A DNA stretch of 64,000 bases from Bradyrhizobium zhanjiangense (lineage in GTDB: Bacteria > Pseudomonadota > Alphaproteobacteria > Rhizobiales > Xanthobacteraceae). Position 1 is the stretch's first letter. Each line of letters begins with the position of its first letter. The position numbers and the translations under genes are program-made. Positions 37,878-47,317 of the stretch are shown piece by piece. The notes below the pieces were generated by a model. It worked only from the letters and a program-made list of their open reading frames with translations, had not been told where the DNA came from and ran no database searches. Where the stretch lies: the NCBI RefSeq assembly GCF_004114935.1, contig NZ_CP022221.1, forward strand, positions 2,563,001 to 2,627,000, read 5' to 3'.

Positions 37878-39003
37878 GTGACAGACGTTTTCATCTGCGA
37901 CGCCATTCGCACGCCAATCGGACGGTATGGCGGCAGCTTGGCTGGCGTACGCCCCGACGATTTAGCAGGGACCGTTATTGCGTCCAGCGAGGACAGTCGC
38001 AACGTCGGCCGTATGGCGGCTCTGCTCGCAGGCCTGCCGCTCATCGTTTCCGGTCTAACGGTAAACCGTTTGTGCGCTTCCGCGATGGAAGCAGTCGGCA
38101 TTGCGGCCCGATCGATAAGAGCGCGCAACCTGAACATCGCCGGCGGGGTGGAAAGCATGAGTCGTGCGCCATTCGTGATGGGCAAGGCCGAAACCCCATT
38201 TTCGCGTAGCTGTGAGATATTTGACACCACCATTGGCTGGCGTTTCGTCAATCCAAATGAAGACGATGTATGGCGTGGACTCAATGCCTGAGACTGCCGA
38301 GATGCTTGCGAGCAAGTACTTCATTACCGAAGACTTAGACTCATCCGCATTGAGAAGCCAACGGAAGGCGATTGCCGCTCAGAAGAGCGGTCGCTTGGCC
38401 CAAGGGATCGTATCGGTCGCGATTCCCCGCAAGAAAGGTGATCCAACAGTCGTCGACCGAGACGAACACCTTCGCCCCGATACCACCTTGAGCTCATTGG
38501 CTGGGCTAAAGGGTATCGTGCGCCCCGATGGCACGCAGACTGCGGGCAATGCGTCGGGAGTCAACGACGGGGCTGCCGCGCTGCTGCTCGCGTCAGAAAA
38601 GGCGGTCAGAGATTTCGGTCTTACCCCGCGTGCCCGGGTCCTTGGCTTTGCATCGGCCGGGGTGGCTCCCAGAGTCATGGGGATCGGCCCAGTTCCGGCG
38701 GTGCGCCGCCTGCTGAACCGCATAGACATCAGTCTCGACGACATTGACGTGATCGAGTTGAACGAAGCTTTCGCTGTTCAAGGGCTGGCCGTGCTGCGCC
38801 AGCTAGGTATCGCTGACGATGACATGAGGGTCAATCCGAACGGCGGCGCAATCGCACTCGGCGACCCGCTGGGTATGAGCGGTGCCCGCGTTGTCGCGAC
38901 CGCCACCACACAATTGCGGAACACTGGTGGGCGATATGCGATCTGCAGAATGTGTGTCGGCGTGGAGCAGGGCGCAGCAGTCTTGCTCGAACGCGCTGAA
39001 TGA
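37878..39003 (+). pseudogene. 3-oxoadipyl-CoA thiolase (PcaF-like), degenerate
   Basis: The last enzyme of the beta-ketoadipate pathway would split 3-oxoadipyl-CoA into succinyl-CoA and acetyl-CoA. It starts VTDVFICDAIRTPIGRYGG (GTG 37878, AGGAGA upstream). Damage: about 27 residues are missing after DLAGTVIAS; a frameshift lies near 38250 (WRFVNP to MKTMYGVDSMPETAE); the catalytic GHPxG histidine is Asp in GDPLGMSGAR; and the final CxGxGxG reads CVGVEQG. The active Cys (NRLCASAM) is still present. The stop at 39003 is 9 bp before pcaI, as in a pca operon. Confidence 0.88.
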
Positions 39004-39012
39004 GGAACTACC

Positions 39013-39675
39013 ATGATCGACAAACAGTATTCGACGGCTGCGGCCTGCGTCGCAGACATACACAATGGGGCCACAATCCTTGTCGGTGGCTTCGGCGGCG
39101 CAGGCATGCCTACCCTATTGATCGAAGCTCTCATCGAGCAGGGAGCCAAGGACCTAACAGTGGTTTCCAACAATGCTGGTAACGGAACTACCGGCCTTGC
39201 CGCTTTATTGAAAGCGGGGCGCGTCAGAAAAATTCTCTGCTCTTTTCCCCGGTCGGCAGACTCGCAAGTCTTTGATGATCTCTATCGCAGCGGGCGTATC
39301 GAACTCGAACTGGTGCCACAGGGTAATCTTGCCGAGCGCATTCGCGCCGCCGGCGCCGGCATCGGCGCTTTCTACTGTCCTACCTCATTCGGGACGCCTT
39401 TGGCACAAGGCAAGGAGACGCGGGTGATAGCGGGCAGGTCGTATGTTCTCGAATATCCCATCAAAGCGGACTTCGCACTGATCAAAGGAAAGACCGCGGA
39501 CCGCTGGGGCAACCTGACGTACCGCAAGGCAGCCCGCAACTTCGGCCCCGTGATGGCGCCTGCTGCAGAGGTAACCATCGCCGAGGTGACTGAAGTGGTG
39601 CCGCTGGGCGAGATCGACCCCGAAGTGGTCGTGACACCTGGTATCTTCATCAACCGTTTCGTCATTGCGGACTAG
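39013..39675 (+). CDS. pcaI: 3-oxoadipate CoA-transferase subunit A
   Basis: The 220-residue alpha subunit of the enzyme that moves CoA from succinyl-CoA to 3-oxoadipate. The CoA-binding glycine-rich motif GGFGGAGMP is near the start. DLTVVSNNAGNGTTGLAALL, GRIELELVPQGNLAERIRAA and WGNLTYRKAARNFGPVMAPAA closely follow characterised PcaI. GAGGA lies eight bases before the ATG. It is 17 bp upstream of pcaJ. The protein is complete, and unlike its upstream neighbour shows no damage. Confidence 0.93.
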   Translation: MIDKQYSTAAACVADIHNGATILVGGFGGAGMPTLLIEALIEQGAKDLTVVSNNAGNGTTGLAALLKAGRVRKILCSFPRSADSQVFDDLYRSGRIELELVPQGNLAERIRAAGAGIGAFYCPTSFGTPLAQGKETRVIAGRSYVLEYPIKADFALIKGKTADRWGNLTYRKAARNFGPVMAPAAEVTIAEVTEVVPLGEIDPEVVVTPGIFINRFVIAD

Positions 39676-39692
39676 AAGGCGAGGTAGCGGGT

Positions 39693-40334
39693 ATGACCTA
39701 TACAGCATGGACTCGCAACGAGATCGCTCAGTTGATTGCAGCCAATATCCCCGAGGGATCGGTGGTCAATATTGGAATCGGCATGCCGGAGTTAGTGGCC
39801 AACTATCTGAAGCCTGAAAAGGATATAATTCTTCATAGCGAAAACGGCATCCTGGGAATGGGCCCTATGGCGGCAGACGCACAGGTGGACGGGGATCTGA
39901 TCAATGCCGGGAAGAAGCCCGTCACACTTATGCCAGGCGGGTGCTTCTTTGATCATGCAATTTCATTTGGCATGATGCGAGGTGGACATCTCGATTTCGC
40001 CATTCTCGGTGGGTTGCAGGTATCCGAAACGGCTGACCTGGCCAACTGGTCAACGGGCGAGACCAACGCCATTCCAGCAGTCGGTGGCGCCATGGATCTT
40101 GCGGTGGGCGCGAAACAGGTCTTCATAATGATGGAATTGCTGACAAAACAGGGGCAATCCAAACTGGTTCGTCGTTGCACCTACCCTTTGACGGGAGTGG
40201 CATGTGTTAAGCGCGTTTACACCGATTTGGCCGTGTTCGATCTTACGCCGAACGGCTTCATGGTACGTGCCATGGCGCCCGGCATGACCTTGAGGCGACT
40301 TCAGGAGCTGAGTGCGCTTAAGCTCAATGAGTAA
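39693..40334 (+). CDS. pcaJ: 3-oxoadipate CoA-transferase subunit B
   Basis: The 213-residue beta subunit, with the catalytic glutamate E50 in HSENGILGMGP, which forms the glutamyl-CoA intermediate. Other family stretches are VVNIGIGMPELVANYL, DLINAGKKPVTLMPGG, MMRGGHLDFAILGG and ANWSTGETNAIPAVGGAMDL. With PcaI it forms the active heterotetramer. The ribosome site is weak (GGCGAGG). It ends the cluster; no pca regulator is next to it. Confidence 0.93.
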   Translation: MTYTAWTRNEIAQLIAANIPEGSVVNIGIGMPELVANYLKPEKDIILHSENGILGMGPMAADAQVDGDLINAGKKPVTLMPGGCFFDHAISFGMMRGGHLDFAILGGLQVSETADLANWSTGETNAIPAVGGAMDLAVGAKQVFIMMELLTKQGQSKLVRRCTYPLTGVACVKRVYTDLAVFDLTPNGFMVRAMAPGMTLRRLQELSALKLNE

Positions 40335-40870
40335 TGCTTTTCGCCTGCTCGCAGATTTTCCGTTAGGTCAATTTTGATAGGGGCACTTCCATTTCCCTTG
40401 CTCCGAAGCGGCTGCCGGGCAACCACATTCATGCAATCGTCGCAACATCGGCCTCAACAGAGCCTGACATCGACTGAAGTAGCCTGACCAGCGCAAATCG
40501 GCTATTGGGTTCTGACGCCGAATGGCAACCGGACGCATCCATCGTGCAGCCGACGAACACGTACGGCCGCTCAAACCAGCTGTTCGATCGCCCCGGACGT
40601 GCTCGCCAAAACGCGGGGAACTGCGGCATCCATTACCCATTTGCTTTTGCGCTTCGCGTGCTCACGACGAGCTTTCGACCAACTGTATTGATGCATGGAA
40701 CTCCTGTGCGACTCAGCTTACCCGCGTCGCTCATCACTCGGTCGGCATCTAAGCATGTGGCAAGGACTTGGACTCAATCTACCAGAGCTGCGTCTCCTCC
40801 AAGAAGCGCAAGGCATCACCATGAAGCTACCATAGCCGAGGTCGACTAGACCACGCGATTGCCATCCATA
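40335..40870. other. Gene-free stretch after pcaJ
   Basis: No recognisable protein, IS end or strong repeat. It leads into a short recombinase relic. Confidence 0.45.
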
Positions 40871-40960
40871 CTGGTATCGCGATGACCAACTTCCGAGATT
40901 TCGCGAGTCATGTCGCGAATCTGGACTCCGAGATGGAGGTGCCGCGGGTTGGCGTCGTGC
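40871..40960 (+). pseudogene. Relic of a RitB-type tyrosine recombinase
   Basis: About 90 bp read MTNFRDFASHVANLDSEME followed by VPRVGVV. This corresponds to VRGFARHVANFDPRTEVPPVGML of the intact ritB at about 21917-21990. It is too short to act and suggests that a second RIT element once lay here. Confidence 0.45.
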
Positions 40961-41029
40961 ACGCTCCTAGCGTGCCGGGCGAGAATGATCGCTGAAGATC
41001 GAAGTTAACGATTGCTAGTCTGCCACTTT

Positions 41030-41575
41030 TTGAGGCGGGCACGCCGCAAGACGTTCTTCGTCTTGCCATCAAAAAGCGCGGTCCGAGATCCGAGATCGGC
41101 GATTTTGGTAGCGCCTCATCTGGGCCATGGTTATGTCGATCTCGCGGTGAAAGATCGGAAGAGCCTTCGCGGCGCCGGCCGCTCCGGCGGCAGTGACGCC
41201 ATATAGCGTCGGACGGCCTTGGAAGACGAACTTGGCGCCCATGCAAAGGGCGATCAGCGCGTCGTGTCCGCGACGGATGCCACCATCGAGCATCACCGTC
41301 ATTCTATTGCCCACTGCGTCACTGATCGCGGGTAGACGACCAACGGTGCCGGAGCATTATCGAGGTGGCGCGCTCCATGGTTTGAGACGATGATGCCATC
41401 GACGCCAAGTGAGTGCGCGCGGATCGCATCTTCGGGGTGCATGATTCCCTTGGGTGCGAAAGTGCCCTTCCACAACTCGCGATAGCGCTCGACATGCTCC
41501 CAGGTTAGTGGTGCGTGTGAGTGATGGGCGACGTTGTCAGCGCTGGCGTCGGGGCCGGCGTACTTGGTTCAATTG
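41030..41575 (-). pseudogene. FMN-dependent alpha-hydroxy-acid dehydrogenase, 3' part, broken
   Basis: The minus strand reads SHAPLTWEHVERYRELWKG, KGIMHPEDAIRAHSLGVDG, IIVSNHGARHLDNAPAP, then after frame changes RMTVMLDGGIRRGHDALIAL, FQGRPTLYGVTAAGAAGAAK, DITMAQM and LGPRFL. These are the C-terminal half motifs (KG, SNHG, DGGIRRG, GRP) of the lactate/mandelate dehydrogenase family. The N-terminal half is missing at the boundary with the IS66 element near 41590. With the decarboxylase at 31309 it could have formed a mandelate-type route. Confidence 0.8.
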
Positions 41576-41669
41576 TCGAAACAAGGTCACCGGCATGAGC
41601 CCCCCACCTGGGGATCGCGCGAATGAGCTGCGATACAGCCGGGTATGACCTGTCTTTTGGAGGTGGGCT

Positions 41670-42135
41670 ATGGCAGATGCCATGCATGAAGCCATGCTTG
41701 ATGCCAGGCAGGAAGGCGGCGCCTATCGTCGGATCGAGGTGATCACGGCGCAGCGTCGGCGACGGCACTGGACGGCGGAAGAGAAGGCCCGGATCGTGGC
41801 GGAGAGCTTCGAGGAAGGGGCCAATATTTCCGAGGTGGCTCGGCGCCATGGCGTTGTCCGTGGGCTGCTGACGGTGTGGCTGCGCAAGTTCGCGACGGCA
41901 GCGAGCTTTCAGGCGCCAGGCTTCGTGCCGGTCCGGATCGGTTCCGAGAGCGGACCGGCGACGGCAGACGAGCCGGACCGGTTAGCGTCCGCGCATAAGG
42001 TGCTGCCGCAGATGGCATCGCCCGCAGGCAAGCTTGGCGGGATGATCAGGATCGAGGTGGGCGGGGCACGCATCCGGGTCGAGCCCGGGAGTGGAGCTAG
42101 CGACGCTTTCGACAGTGCTTCGGGACATCCGTTGA
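41670..42135 (+). pseudogene. IS66 TnpA, frameshifted near its end
   Basis: This accessory protein of IS66 elements has the HTH region (HWTAEEKARIVAESFEEGA, then NISEVARRHGV) and the FVPVRIG and IEVGGARIRVEPG segments. Near 42083 one base appears to be added (CCCGGGAG), so the frame runs into that of tnpB. The expected ending TLSTVLRDIR with stop at 42135 is in another frame and overlaps the tnpB start (TTGA). GGAGGTGGGCT precedes the ATG. Confidence 0.78.
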
Positions 42136-42484
42136 TTGCATTACGGTCTGACCTCAAGCTGGTGCTGGCGGCACAGCCGGTCGACTTTCGCAAGTCGGTG
42201 CACACGCTGTCGGCGCTGGTGAGCGAAGCGTTGCGCGCGAACCCATACTGCGGCGACGTTTTCGTGTTCCGCAGCAAGCGCATGGACCGAGTGAAGCTTC
42301 TGGCGTGGGACGGCAGCGGCATGGTGCTGGTGACGAAGTGGCTGCACCAGGGGCGCTTCACCTGGCCGCTGATCCGCGATGGCGCGGTGCATCTCTTGCG
42401 ACGCAGCTCGCGATACTGCTCGGCGCGCTGGAGTGGACGCGTGTCTCACCCAAGCCTGTGAAGCAGCCGGCGGTTGTCGGCTGA
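42132..42484 (+). pseudogene. IS66 TnpB, one-base deletion
   Basis: From a TTG start the sequence reads LIALRSDLKLVLAAQPVDFR, VFVFRSKRMDRVKLLAWDG and GRFTWPLIRDGAVHLL. There one G is missing (TTGCGACG for TTGGCGACG, near 42399). The correct ending TQLAILLGALEWTRV in another frame reaches a stop at 42484. TnpB is needed for IS66 transposition, though its role is not understood. Confidence 0.8.
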
Positions 42485-42534
42485 GAGGTGAGGATTTCGC
42501 TGAAGCCTGTGGCGCGCGGATGTATCGGTTGATC

Positions 42535-43685
42535 ATGGCGATTCGCCCCGACGCTCTCCCGACCGATCCAGCAGCGCTAACCGAGATGGTGCTCGCGCTT
42601 GACGCCGAGAACGAGAAGCTGCGCGTGGCGGTGCAGACGCTCAAAGAGATGATTTTCGAGAAGCGCTCGGAGCGGCTGGCGGTGATCGTGGCCGAGCAGC
42701 TCGCGCTCGGACTGGACGATCTCGCGACCGGCGTCACACCACTTGCGCCAGCCAACGACGGTCCGCCTGCGACGAAGCCGGCTGGGGAAGCCACGCAAGA
42801 AGGCGAGGCGCAACATCGGTGCGCTGCCCAAGCACTTGCCGCGCTGCGAGCAGGTGGTCGAGCCGGACACGACAGCGTGCCCGTGCTGTCAGGGCGCTCT
42901 GCACAGGATCGGCGAGGATGTGAGCGAGGTATTGGACGTGATCCCGGCGATCCTGCGGGTACTGCGCACGGTTCATCCCAAATACGCCTGCCGCGGTTGC
43001 GCCGACGGCGTGGTCCAGGCGAAGGTGCTGCCGCGTTTGGTTGAGCGCGGAATGATATCGACGGTACTGGTGGCTCACGTGGTGGTCTCGAAGTTCGCCT
43101 GGTATCTGCCGCTGTACCGCCAGGTGCAGATCCTGGCCGGCCAGGGCGTCCATCTCGACCGCGCGACGCTCGCCGGTTGGGTGAAGCGTGCGGCATGGTG
43201 GCTCAAGAGCCTTTATGAGCTTCAGCTGCGGATGATCCAGGCTTCGCCGCGGCTGTTCTGCGACGAGACGCCGATGCCGGTGCTCGATCCCGGACGACAT
43301 CGCACTCGTATCTGCCAGTTCTGGGCGCATGCGATGGATGATCGCCCATGGGGCGGCCCATCGCCGCCGGCGGTCGCCTATGTGTTTGCCGATGGCCGCG
43401 GCACCGAGGAGATCGCCGGGCAATTGACCGGCTTCTCCGGCATTCTGCAGGTGGATGGCTATGCCGCCTACAAAACGTTTGCTCGCGGTCATGGCGGCGC
43501 GATCCAGCTCGCTTTTTGTCTCGCCCATGCCCGCCGCAAATTCGTCGAGGTGTACGCGATGCAGTCGCCGTTCGCTCACGAAGTGATCGAGCGCCTGCAA
43601 CCCGAGACGGCGCGCGCGATTGCACGAACTGCTCCCCTGGAACTGGAAGGCGGCCCGCGAGCTCAGTGCACGGGAGGCTGCATGA
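42535..43685 (+). pseudogene. IS66 TnpC transposase, frameshifted and internally deleted
   Basis: This is the DDE transposase. It starts MAIRPDALPTDPAALTEMV with a coiled-coil (LDAENEKLRVAVQTLKEM). A frameshift near 42770 leads to RRNIGALPKHLPRCE, the zinc-finger-like ACPCCQGAL, LFCDETPMPVLDPG (catalytic Asp), FSGILQVDGYAAYK and CLAHARRKF. After EVIERL the sequence jumps directly to HELLPWNWKAARELSAREAA and stop, so some 150 or more residues holding the last catalytic region are deleted around 43600. Confidence 0.85.
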
Positions 43686-43845
43686 GCCGGCGCCGCCGTT
43701 CATCATCATCATCATCATCTTCGTCATCGATGGCGGCAGCCGCGATGCCGCTCGACGAGCTTGAGCCTTGGCTGCACGGCTCGCGCCGAGCAGCATCCCG
43801 TCGCCATGAGTCTTCCCATGCTCGACGGCTATGTCGCCGCGATCG
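43682..43845 (+). pseudogene. Truncated YecA/UPF0149-like passenger of IS66
   Basis: The start ATG overlaps the tnpC stop (ATGA). The reading MSRRRR, a run of TCA/CAT trinucleotides (43699-43724), MPLDELEPWL and, one frame over, MSLPMLDGYVAAIV resembles the start of YecA-family passengers carried by some IS66 elements. It ends against IS110 sequence at about 43840. Confidence 0.45.
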
Positions 43846-44514
43846 TGGACCAACGCCTGGCACTGTCATCAGCCGGCTACAGACCGCATCGTCACGCACA
43901 GTTGCCAGCACAGCTTTGTGTAGCCTTCCGTACTCCGCCTTCAAGGCAGATCGCGCCGAAAGCATCGCACCGGCAATGCGCTCTAATGTCGCCTGACCAG
44001 CCACCAACTCTCGGATCCGCGCTTCGAAATTCCTCCGCGTCACCGGGCCAACCTTCAGCCCGAAGCCGCGCAAAATCCCTCGGATGCTTAATTCCACATC
44101 GATGAGTCGCCCAAGAAGCTGTTTGCGTGCGATCAGGAGTGCCCGGATCTCCTGCGCACCGACCGACTTTGCGTGTACCGGCTGGAACCAGCCCATCCGA
44201 ATCAACTGGGCGATCCCGCGGGCATCCTTGCGATCCGTCTTGACCGTCATCGCCGATAATGCGGCCTTTACGTGCCGCGTTTCCAGTAGAACCGTTTCGA
44301 ATCCTGCTTCTCTCAGCCCCGCATGCAGCCATTGAGACAGCGGCCCAGCCTCCAGCCCGATCTGCTTCACTGCAAAGCCGAGCGTCTCAAAAAACTCAAC
44401 TAAGGCGTCGGGTTCGCTTGCGACCTTCGCCTCCCTCAGGACCTTACCCTGGGCATCCACAACACACACGCTCGACAGTTCCAATGACACGTCGATTCCG
44501 GCATAGTTCTCCAT
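43840..44514 (-). pseudogene. IS110-family transposase, C-terminally truncated
   Basis: This DEDD transposase/recombinase starts MENYAGIDVSLELSSVCVVD (first Asp). It continues QIGLEAGPLSQWL (Glu), VKTDRKDARGIAQLIRMGWF (Asp pair) and reaches RLMTVPGVGP, the start of the helix-hairpin-helix that leads to the serine-containing C-terminal domain. That domain is missing. From about 43840 the frame runs into the IS66 remains, so IS66 and IS110 have recombined or one was cut off. The element's other end probably lies near 44580-44640. Confidence 0.85.
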
Positions 44515-44714
44515 GGCTGTCCTCCGTCTCTAGATGCTTGGGGCCGACTCAAGTCGTGACCCCGTTTCATCATCTATCGGGGGACAGCCACCATCATGAC
44601 CCCTTGCTCGGAGCAGGGCCCATTACGGCATCTAGTTAGTGACAGGGGGCAGAACTCGCGTGGTATTTCTGCGCAATATCCCCAATTGTGCGGTAAATGC
44701 GGCGATGTTCCGTA

Positions 44715-44733
44715 GTTTTTGATGAAATCATGC
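44715..44733. promoter_or_regulatory. Motif shared upstream of SBP genes (second site)
   Basis: TTTTTGATGAAATCATGC lies about 55 bp before the SBP start. Further upstream, GCGGTAAAT and TGTTCC also match the region before the SBP at 59155 in the same order. Similarity extends over about 50 bp, so the two control regions are homologous. It is a probable promoter/operator region. Confidence 0.45.
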
Positions 44734-44787
44734 TTTTCGCGTTGATAGGGTCTGTGAGTGATTGAGCAACAATCCAGGGGGACGTCC

Positions 44788-45849
44788 ATGAACAAACGCA
44801 TTGCAAGATTTTCACGCCGTGGCTTCCTTGCAGGAGTGGCCGGGGTGATTGCAGCGCCGACGGTACTCAAGACCTCGGCCGTGGCCGACGAGTCCAATTC
44901 GCTTGCAGTCACAGGATTGGGCGGGAGTTGGCAAGAAGCCTACACCAAGAACGTCACTAAGCCTTTCAGCGATGAAACGGGAATTAGTATTAGGTTCGTG
45001 CCAAGTCCTGGCATCAACAAAATTAAGGCAATGCAGCTTACGGGCAATATCGGAATTGACGTTTATACCTGCACCGACGCGGAGGCCGCTTTTGGGTCGA
45101 AGCAAGGATTCTGGGAAAAGCTTGACCCTTCCTTGTTTAATTCGAACGACCTAGTTGTTCCTCCAAAAGACGACGCTGTCGCCGAATATCTCTACACCGC
45201 AGGTATTGGATGGGATCCCAGCAGATTTGGCCCCGGAAAACATCCAGCTACCTTTGGTGATTTCTACGACATAAAGAAGTTTCCAGGGCGCCGCGCGCTT
45301 AACAAGTCACCTAACGGGACATTGGAGGCAGCTCTGCTAGCCGACGGGGTGACTCCAAAGGAAATGTACCCTTTGGATTTGGACCGGGCCTTCAAAATGC
45401 TCGACCGACTCAAGCCCAGCATCGCCACCTGGTCGTCGAATGCCACTCAATCATCCTCTCTTCTGCAGACTGGCGAAGTCGACTTCAGTATTACCTTTCC
45501 GAGTCGAGTAAGACCGACGACGGAACCCGGGGGCGGAGTGCCACTCGCGTTCTCGTTTGATCAGGTCACGCTTTCCAAGGCTTTCAATGTCGTCGTCAAG
45601 GGCACGCCGAATAAGGCAAACGCGATGAAATTCATCGCGTACACGCTCCGACCGGAAGTTCAAGCGCGCCTACAAAATGAAGCTGTGTTGACGCCCGTGT
45701 CCAAAAAGGCCATGACGATGTTGTCGACGGCGGCTCTGAAATGGCAACCGGATCTGACCAACCCCAATAACCTCATCGTCAACGAGACGTATTGGGCGGA
45801 CAATTTGGATGCAGTCAACAAGCGCCTCCTAAATTGGATACTAACCTGA
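44788..45849 (+). CDS. Orphan ABC substrate-binding protein, polyamine-type
   Basis: This 353-residue periplasmic binding protein has a twin-arginine-like signal (FSRRGFLAGVAGVIAAPTVL). It has the family order ITNxGG-like VTGLGGSWQEAYTKNVTKPF, LTGNIGIDVYTCTD, GKHPATFGDFYDIKKFPGRR, LLQTGEVDFSITF and a C-terminal YWADNLDAVNKRLLNWI. It is complete and closest to the broken gene at 11449. No permease or ATPase gene follows: after 200 bp an IS3 element begins. It may serve one of the other importers in the window. The ribosome site is GGGGGACGTCC before the ATG. Confidence 0.9.
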   Translation: MNKRIARFSRRGFLAGVAGVIAAPTVLKTSAVADESNSLAVTGLGGSWQEAYTKNVTKPFSDETGISIRFVPSPGINKIKAMQLTGNIGIDVYTCTDAEAAFGSKQGFWEKLDPSLFNSNDLVVPPKDDAVAEYLYTAGIGWDPSRFGPGKHPATFGDFYDIKKFPGRRALNKSPNGTLEAALLADGVTPKEMYPLDLDRAFKMLDRLKPSIATWSSNATQSSSLLQTGEVDFSITFPSRVRPTTEPGGGVPLAFSFDQVTLSKAFNVVVKGTPNKANAMKFIAYTLRPEVQARLQNEAVLTPVSKKAMTMLSTAALKWQPDLTNPNNLIVNETYWADNLDAVNKRLLNWILT

Positions 45850-45862
45850 TTGCCTTTTGTGT

Positions 45863-45890
45863 GCTGGAGTGCGGCCTTCTGCGCTCCAGC
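45863..45890 (+). terminator. Hairpin after the orphan SBP gene
   Basis: GCTGGAG and CTCCAGC pair across a 14-base interval, 13 bp after the stop codon. No clear T-run follows, so it may stabilise the mRNA end rather than terminate. Confidence 0.35.
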
Positions 45891-46067
45891 CCACCATGCT
45901 CAAGCGCATCGCCCAATCTGATGGAAGGTCCGCCTATGGTGGCCCTAGAGAACCAGGAATATTAGATCTAGTTTGCGCTTAGTTGGCGCCCAGAACCGCA
46001 GGGCGATCCATTGAGCGCCAGCGAATGTTCGCTTTCGCTTTGTCGATGGTGACCTGCCACTGCATTT

Positions 46068-47000
46068 TCATCCAGCGGCAGTTAGAGTCTTGAGGTTTTG
46101 TACGCCAAGTGGCGCGGATGGAGCAACGGACGATCGGCGGAGCTGGTCGGGGTTGCGCAGCCGATCGTCCGTTGCGGTGAGGTGGGCGGCGTAGGCCGCG
46201 GGGGTCAGGTATTTCAGCGACGAGTGGGGACGCTGGAGATTGTAGTCGGCGACCCAGTTGGCGATCTTGGCGCGGGCGTCAACGAGATCGAAGAACAGGG
46301 TCTCGTTGAGTAGCTCATCGCGCATCCGGCCATTGAAACTCTCGACGAAGCCGTTCTGCATCGGCTTTCCCGGCGCAATGAAGTGCCAATCGATGGCTGC
46401 GTCCTTGCACCAAGCGAGCATGGCGTTGCAGGTGAATTCGGTGCCATGGTCGGACACGATCATTCCTGGCTTGCCGCGTCGCTCGACGATTGCCGTCAGT
46501 TCGCGGGCCACGCGCCGCCCCGAGATCGACGTCTCCGGAATGGCGCCCAGGCATTCCTTGGTGACGTCGTCGACGATGTTGAGGATGCGGAAGCGTCGGC
46601 CATTGGCGAACTGGTCGTGGACGAAGTCCAGCGACCAGCGCGCGTTCGGCCTCGCCTCGACCAGGATCGGGGCACGGGTCCGCACGGCCTTGCGGCGAGC
46701 CCGCCGTTTGCGGACGGTGAGCCCTTCCTCGCGGTAAAGCCGGTAGATCCGGTTGATCCCCGAGGGCTCGCCCTCCCGCCGCAGCAGGACGAACAACCGG
46801 CGATAGCCGAAACGCCGCCGCTCGTTGGCGAGATCGCGCAATCGGCCACGCAGAACTGCGTTCGGCGGGCGGCTGAAGCGATAGCGGATCATCTTCCGAT
46901 CCGCCCCCACAATCGAGCAGGCCCGCCGTTCCGACAGGCTCATGACGGCCTGCAGATGCGCGACCGCAGCGCGCTTGGCGGCGGGCCCTACCATTTTTTT
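46068..47000 (-). CDS. IS3-family transposase OrfB
   Basis: This is the catalytic part, entered by -1 frameshifting at the A7 run ([15 protein letters not shown] follows). It has HTH_21 ([15 protein letters not shown]) and [16 protein letters not shown]. The rve core has Asp in [10 protein letters not shown], Asp in IVSDHGTEF and Glu in [21 protein letters not shown]. The C-terminal [21 protein letters not shown] is complete. About 310 residues follow the frameshift point. No damage is visible, in contrast to the relative at 727-1612. Confidence 0.92.
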   Translation of the reverse strand, partial: KKMVGPAAKRAAVAHLQAVMSLSERRACSIVGADRKMIRYRFSRPPNAVLRGRLRDLANERRRFGYRRLFVLLRREGEPSGINRIYRLYREEGLTVRKRRARRKAVRTRAPILVEARPNARWSLDFVHDQFANGRRFRILNIVDDVTKECLGAIPETSISGRRVARELTAIVERRGKPGMIVSDHGTEFTCNAMLAWCKDAAIDWHFIAPGKPMQNGFVESFNGRMRDELLNETLFFDLVDARAKIANWVADYNLQRPHSSLKYLTPAAYAAHLTATDDRLRNPDQLRRSSVAPSAPLGVQNLKTLTAAG

Positions 47001-47254
47001 GAAAGGAGCTCGCGAAGTGCGGCCGCATCGAGCATCTGCTCGGCCAGAAGCTTCTTCAGCTTCGCGTTCTCCTCTTCCAAGGCCCTCAGCCGCTTCGCTT
47101 CGGAAACGTCCATGCCGCCGAATTTGGCCTTCCAATTGTAGATCGTCGCCTCGGAAACACCGTGCTTGCGAGCCAGGTCGGCTGTCTTCGCCCCAGCCTC
47201 ATGCTCCTTCAATACCGCGATAATCTGCTCTTCCGTGAACCTTGCTCGCTTCAT
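46988..47254 (-). CDS. IS3-family transposase OrfA
   Basis: This 88-residue protein has the helix-turn-helix ([16 protein letters not shown], then [21 protein letters not shown]) and a leucine-zipper region ([18 protein letters not shown]). It ends SKKW encoded over TCAAAAAAATGG (T run at 46994-47000 on the plus strand), a classical -1 frameshift site. It would act as a DNA-binding regulator and as the N-terminal part of the OrfAB transposase. Confidence 0.9.
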   Translation of the reverse strand: MKRARFTEEQIIAVLKEHEAGAKTADLARKHGVSEATIYNWKAKFGGMDVSEAKRLRALEEENAKLKKLLAEQMLDAAALRELLSKKW

Positions 47255-47317
47255 CTGTCCGTCCTTCTTCGGGCCGGACTCTAACTCCTTCTGGAGGAAA
47301 TACGCAGTGGCAGGTCA

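Larger units (their letters stand above)
41590..43840 (+). mobile_element. IS66-family element, internally deleted
   Basis: The order tnpA, tnpB, tnpC and a small passenger is on the plus strand, each gene overlapping or closely following the previous one. All genes are damaged. The left end is near 41590, where the dehydrogenase relic stops. The right end is lost against an IS110-type sequence at about 43840. Exact terminal repeats could not be fixed. Confidence 0.75.
46050..47317 (-). mobile_element. IS3-family element (IS407-like), 1268 bp, intact
   Basis: The terminal inverted repeats start TGACCTGCCACTGC at both ends. Direct repeats ATGG flank it at 46046-46049 and 47318-47321. orfA and orfB are intact and linked by an A7 slippery run. 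A second copy begins at 63360 with only two differences seen in the shared 640 bp. It is the best candidate for an active IS in the window. Confidence 0.93.

Noticed and set aside
43699..43724. TCA/CAT trinucleotide run as a CRISPR-like or regulatory repeat
   Set aside because: Too short, no spacers, and explained as a serine-coding tract of an IS66 passenger.
46383..47141. Plus-strand frame across the IS3 transposase
   Set aside because: Antisense to orfB/orfA; the same shadow would appear in the second copy at 63360.
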